NCBI RefSeq assembly: GCF_025215495.1
Contig: NZ_CP104302.1
Coordinates: 2,170,001-2,234,000 of the forward strand
Source of the DNA: Mycolicibacterium brumae
Lineage (GTDB): Bacteria > Actinomycetota > Actinomycetes > Mycobacteriales > Mycobacteriaceae
DNA length: 64,000 nucleotides
Direction of reading: 5' to 3'
A program made the translations under genes and the position numbers. A model generated the notes under the pieces. The model saw nothing but the letters and a program-made list of their open reading frames with translations, did not search any database and was not told where the DNA came from. Below, piece by piece: positions 62,903-64,000 of the stretch. Each line of letters opens with the position of its first letter. Positions within the stretch are counted from its first letter, which is position 1.

Positions 62903-63813
62903 TCATCGATCTCCCCGACACCACCACCAACGCCGTCAACGCGCGGCTGCTCGCGATCAGCGAGGAACTGGGCGCCTCGGCGATGGGCCGGGTGCTGACC
63001 CTGGTGATCGCCCCGGACACCGACGCCACCATTGAGGACTCCATCGCCGCGGCCTGCTACGCCAGCCACGAGCACCCCTGCCGGGTGATCCTGGTCAGCC
63101 CGGCCGACCGGCTGGCCGACACCCCGCGGCTGGACGCCCAGATCCGCACCGGCGCCGACGCCGGGGCCGGCGAAGTGGTGGTGCTGCGACTGTCCGGCGC
63201 GCTGGCCCGGCAGTCGGCCAGCGTCGTCGTCCCGTTCCTGCTGCCCGACACCCCGGTGGTGGCGTGGTGGCCCGACGTCGCGCCATCGGTGCCCGCCGAC
63301 CACCCGCTCGGCAAACTGGCGGTGCGCCGCATCACCGACGCGACCCGCGCGGTGGACCCGCTGGCCGCGATCCGGTCCCGGCTGGTCGGGCACCGCGCCG
63401 GCGACACCGACCTGTGCTGGGCGCGGGCCACCTACTGGCGCGCGTTGCTGGCCGCGGCCGTCGACCAGGCTCCCGGTCAGCAGATCCGCTCGGTGCTCGT
63501 CGCCGGCCGCAAGGGTGAGCCGGCGCTCGACATCATGGCCGGCTGGCTCGCCGCCCGGCTGAGCGTCCCGGTGCGCCGCGCCGTCAGCGACGATCCGCGG
63601 GTCGAGCTCAACACCGGCGCGGAGACGGTCACTCTGAGCCGTCCGCAGGACGGCCTGACCGCGACACTGAGCCGCACCGGACGGCCCGACGCGCTGCTGC
63701 CGCTGGCCTACCGGGGCACCCCGGATTGCCTGGCCGAAGAGCTGCGCCGACTGTCCGCCGACGAGATCTACGCCGAAGCGTTGCGCGGGCTGGATCAGGT
63801 GGAGTACGTATAG
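62899..63813 (+). CDS. opcA: OpcA, glucose-6-phosphate dehydrogenase assembly protein
   Basis: 304 residues. Conserved segments CRVILVSPADR, TPVVAWWPDVAPSVPADHPLG and LVAGRKGEPALDIMAGWLA match the actinobacterial OpcA family, which activates Zwf. ATG overlaps the zwf stop; pgl follows 3 bp later. Confidence 0.94.
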   Translation: MIIDLPDTTTNAVNARLLAISEELGASAMGRVLTLVIAPDTDATIEDSIAAACYASHEHPCRVILVSPADRLADTPRLDAQIRTGADAGAGEVVVLRLSGALARQSASVVVPFLLPDTPVVAWWPDVAPSVPADHPLGKLAVRRITDATRAVDPLAAIRSRLVGHRAGDTDLCWARATYWRALLAAAVDQAPGQQIRSVLVAGRKGEPALDIMAGWLAARLSVPVRRAVSDDPRVELNTGAETVTLSRPQDGLTATLSRTGRPDALLPLAYRGTPDCLAEELRRLSADEIYAEALRGLDQVEYV

Positions 63814-63816
63814 GCC

Positions 63817-64000
63817 ATGGAGGTCCGGGTATTCACCGATCGCGGGGCGCTGGCCGACGGCGCCGCCGACCTGCTGGCCGAGCAGATGGCGGCGGCGGTG
63901 CGGCGGCGCGGCCGCGCCGACATCGTGCTAACCGGCGGGAGCGTCGGGATCGCGGTGCTCGCCGGTCTGCGGGACCGCGCGGTGGACTGGTCGTCGGTGC
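63817..64000 (+). CDS. pgl: 6-phosphogluconolactonase, N-terminal part (runs off window)
   Basis: ATG 63817 begins MEVRVFTDRGALADGAAD and continues to IVLTGGSVGIAVLAGL, the sugar-phosphate-binding glycine motif of DevB/Pgl proteins. 61 residues are visible before the right edge. Third oxidative-branch step and last gene of the operon in M. tuberculosis. Confidence 0.9.
   Translation, partial: MEVRVFTDRGALADGAADLLAEQMAAAVRRRGRADIVLTGGSVGIAVLAGLRDRAVDWSSV

Overview
The window reads as chromosomal DNA of a Mycobacterium, most likely a rapid grower (Mycolicibacterium-type). It is very GC-rich. It carries MabA/InhA, the cysteine-rich ferrochelatase, the RipA/RipB peptidoglycan hydrolases, the MptB mannosyltransferase, an AcnR-controlled aconitase and an intein-free SufR-SufBDCSUT operon. 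From memory of gene order, the backbone follows the M. tuberculosis Rv1445c-Rv1538c segment in reverse (pgl/opcA/zwf/tal/tkt, ctaB, qor, ctaA, ABC exporter, mptB, suf, trxA, ABC-F, acnR/acn, ripA/B, moxR1, fabG1-inhA-hemH, nfeD/SPFH, mutA/mutB/meaB, lipL, ileS, dinX, ansA). No tRNA, rRNA, CRISPR or intact transposon was seen.

Layout. 1-9.5 kb: the ansA end, a Y-family polymerase, an accessory block (frameshifted lipoprotein gene, S4 protein, TSUP transporter, Fic protein with a palindromic operator) and ileS behind a T-box leader. 9.5-18.5 kb: a LipL-like serine hydrolase, a graveyard of type II thioesterase, polyketide synthase and Baeyer-Villiger monooxygenase fragments, then meaB-mutB-mutA. 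18.5-26.8 kb: membrane proteins, SPFH/NfeD, a VapBC pair and a DUF4262 gene, and the fabG1-inhA-cpfC mycolate/haem operon. 26.8-32.9 kb: the VWA/DUF58/MoxR1 module and ripB/ripA. 33-42.1 kb: acn-acnR-peroxiredoxin, ABC-F, trxA and a monocarboxylate symporter. 42.3-48.6 kb: the Fe-S assembly operon. 48.7-58 kb: mptB, an ABC exporter, a TetR/phloroglucinol-hydrolase-like pair, ctaA, an ATP-grasp protein, qor and ctaB. 58-64 kb: the pentose-phosphate operon tkt-tal-zwf-opcA-pgl.

Themes. Regulatory sites that match known logic are visible: an AcnR operator before acn, a SufR operator over the sufR start, GTCACA boxes before ripA, and an ileS T-box with an SD-sequestering hairpin. At least nine genes have a TANNNT -10 hexamer 6-8 nt before the start codon, implying leaderless mRNAs.

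Two classes of intergenic structure stand out. One is a hairpin family with a constant GAGGAACGA loop and TCGA / GAAGAG joints but covarying stems. It occurs as a tandem duplicate at the sufT stop, as an element nested inside another near 23.8 kb, and as a MIRU-like element carrying a micro-ORF between sufU and sufT. The other is a set of periodic arrays, mostly between convergent genes. Each uses its own short word repeated at multiples of about 10 bp, forward on one side of a centre and reverse-complemented on the other. The clearest has twelve TGAGA/TCTCA words in near-perfect mirror spacing at 54.4-54.7 kb.
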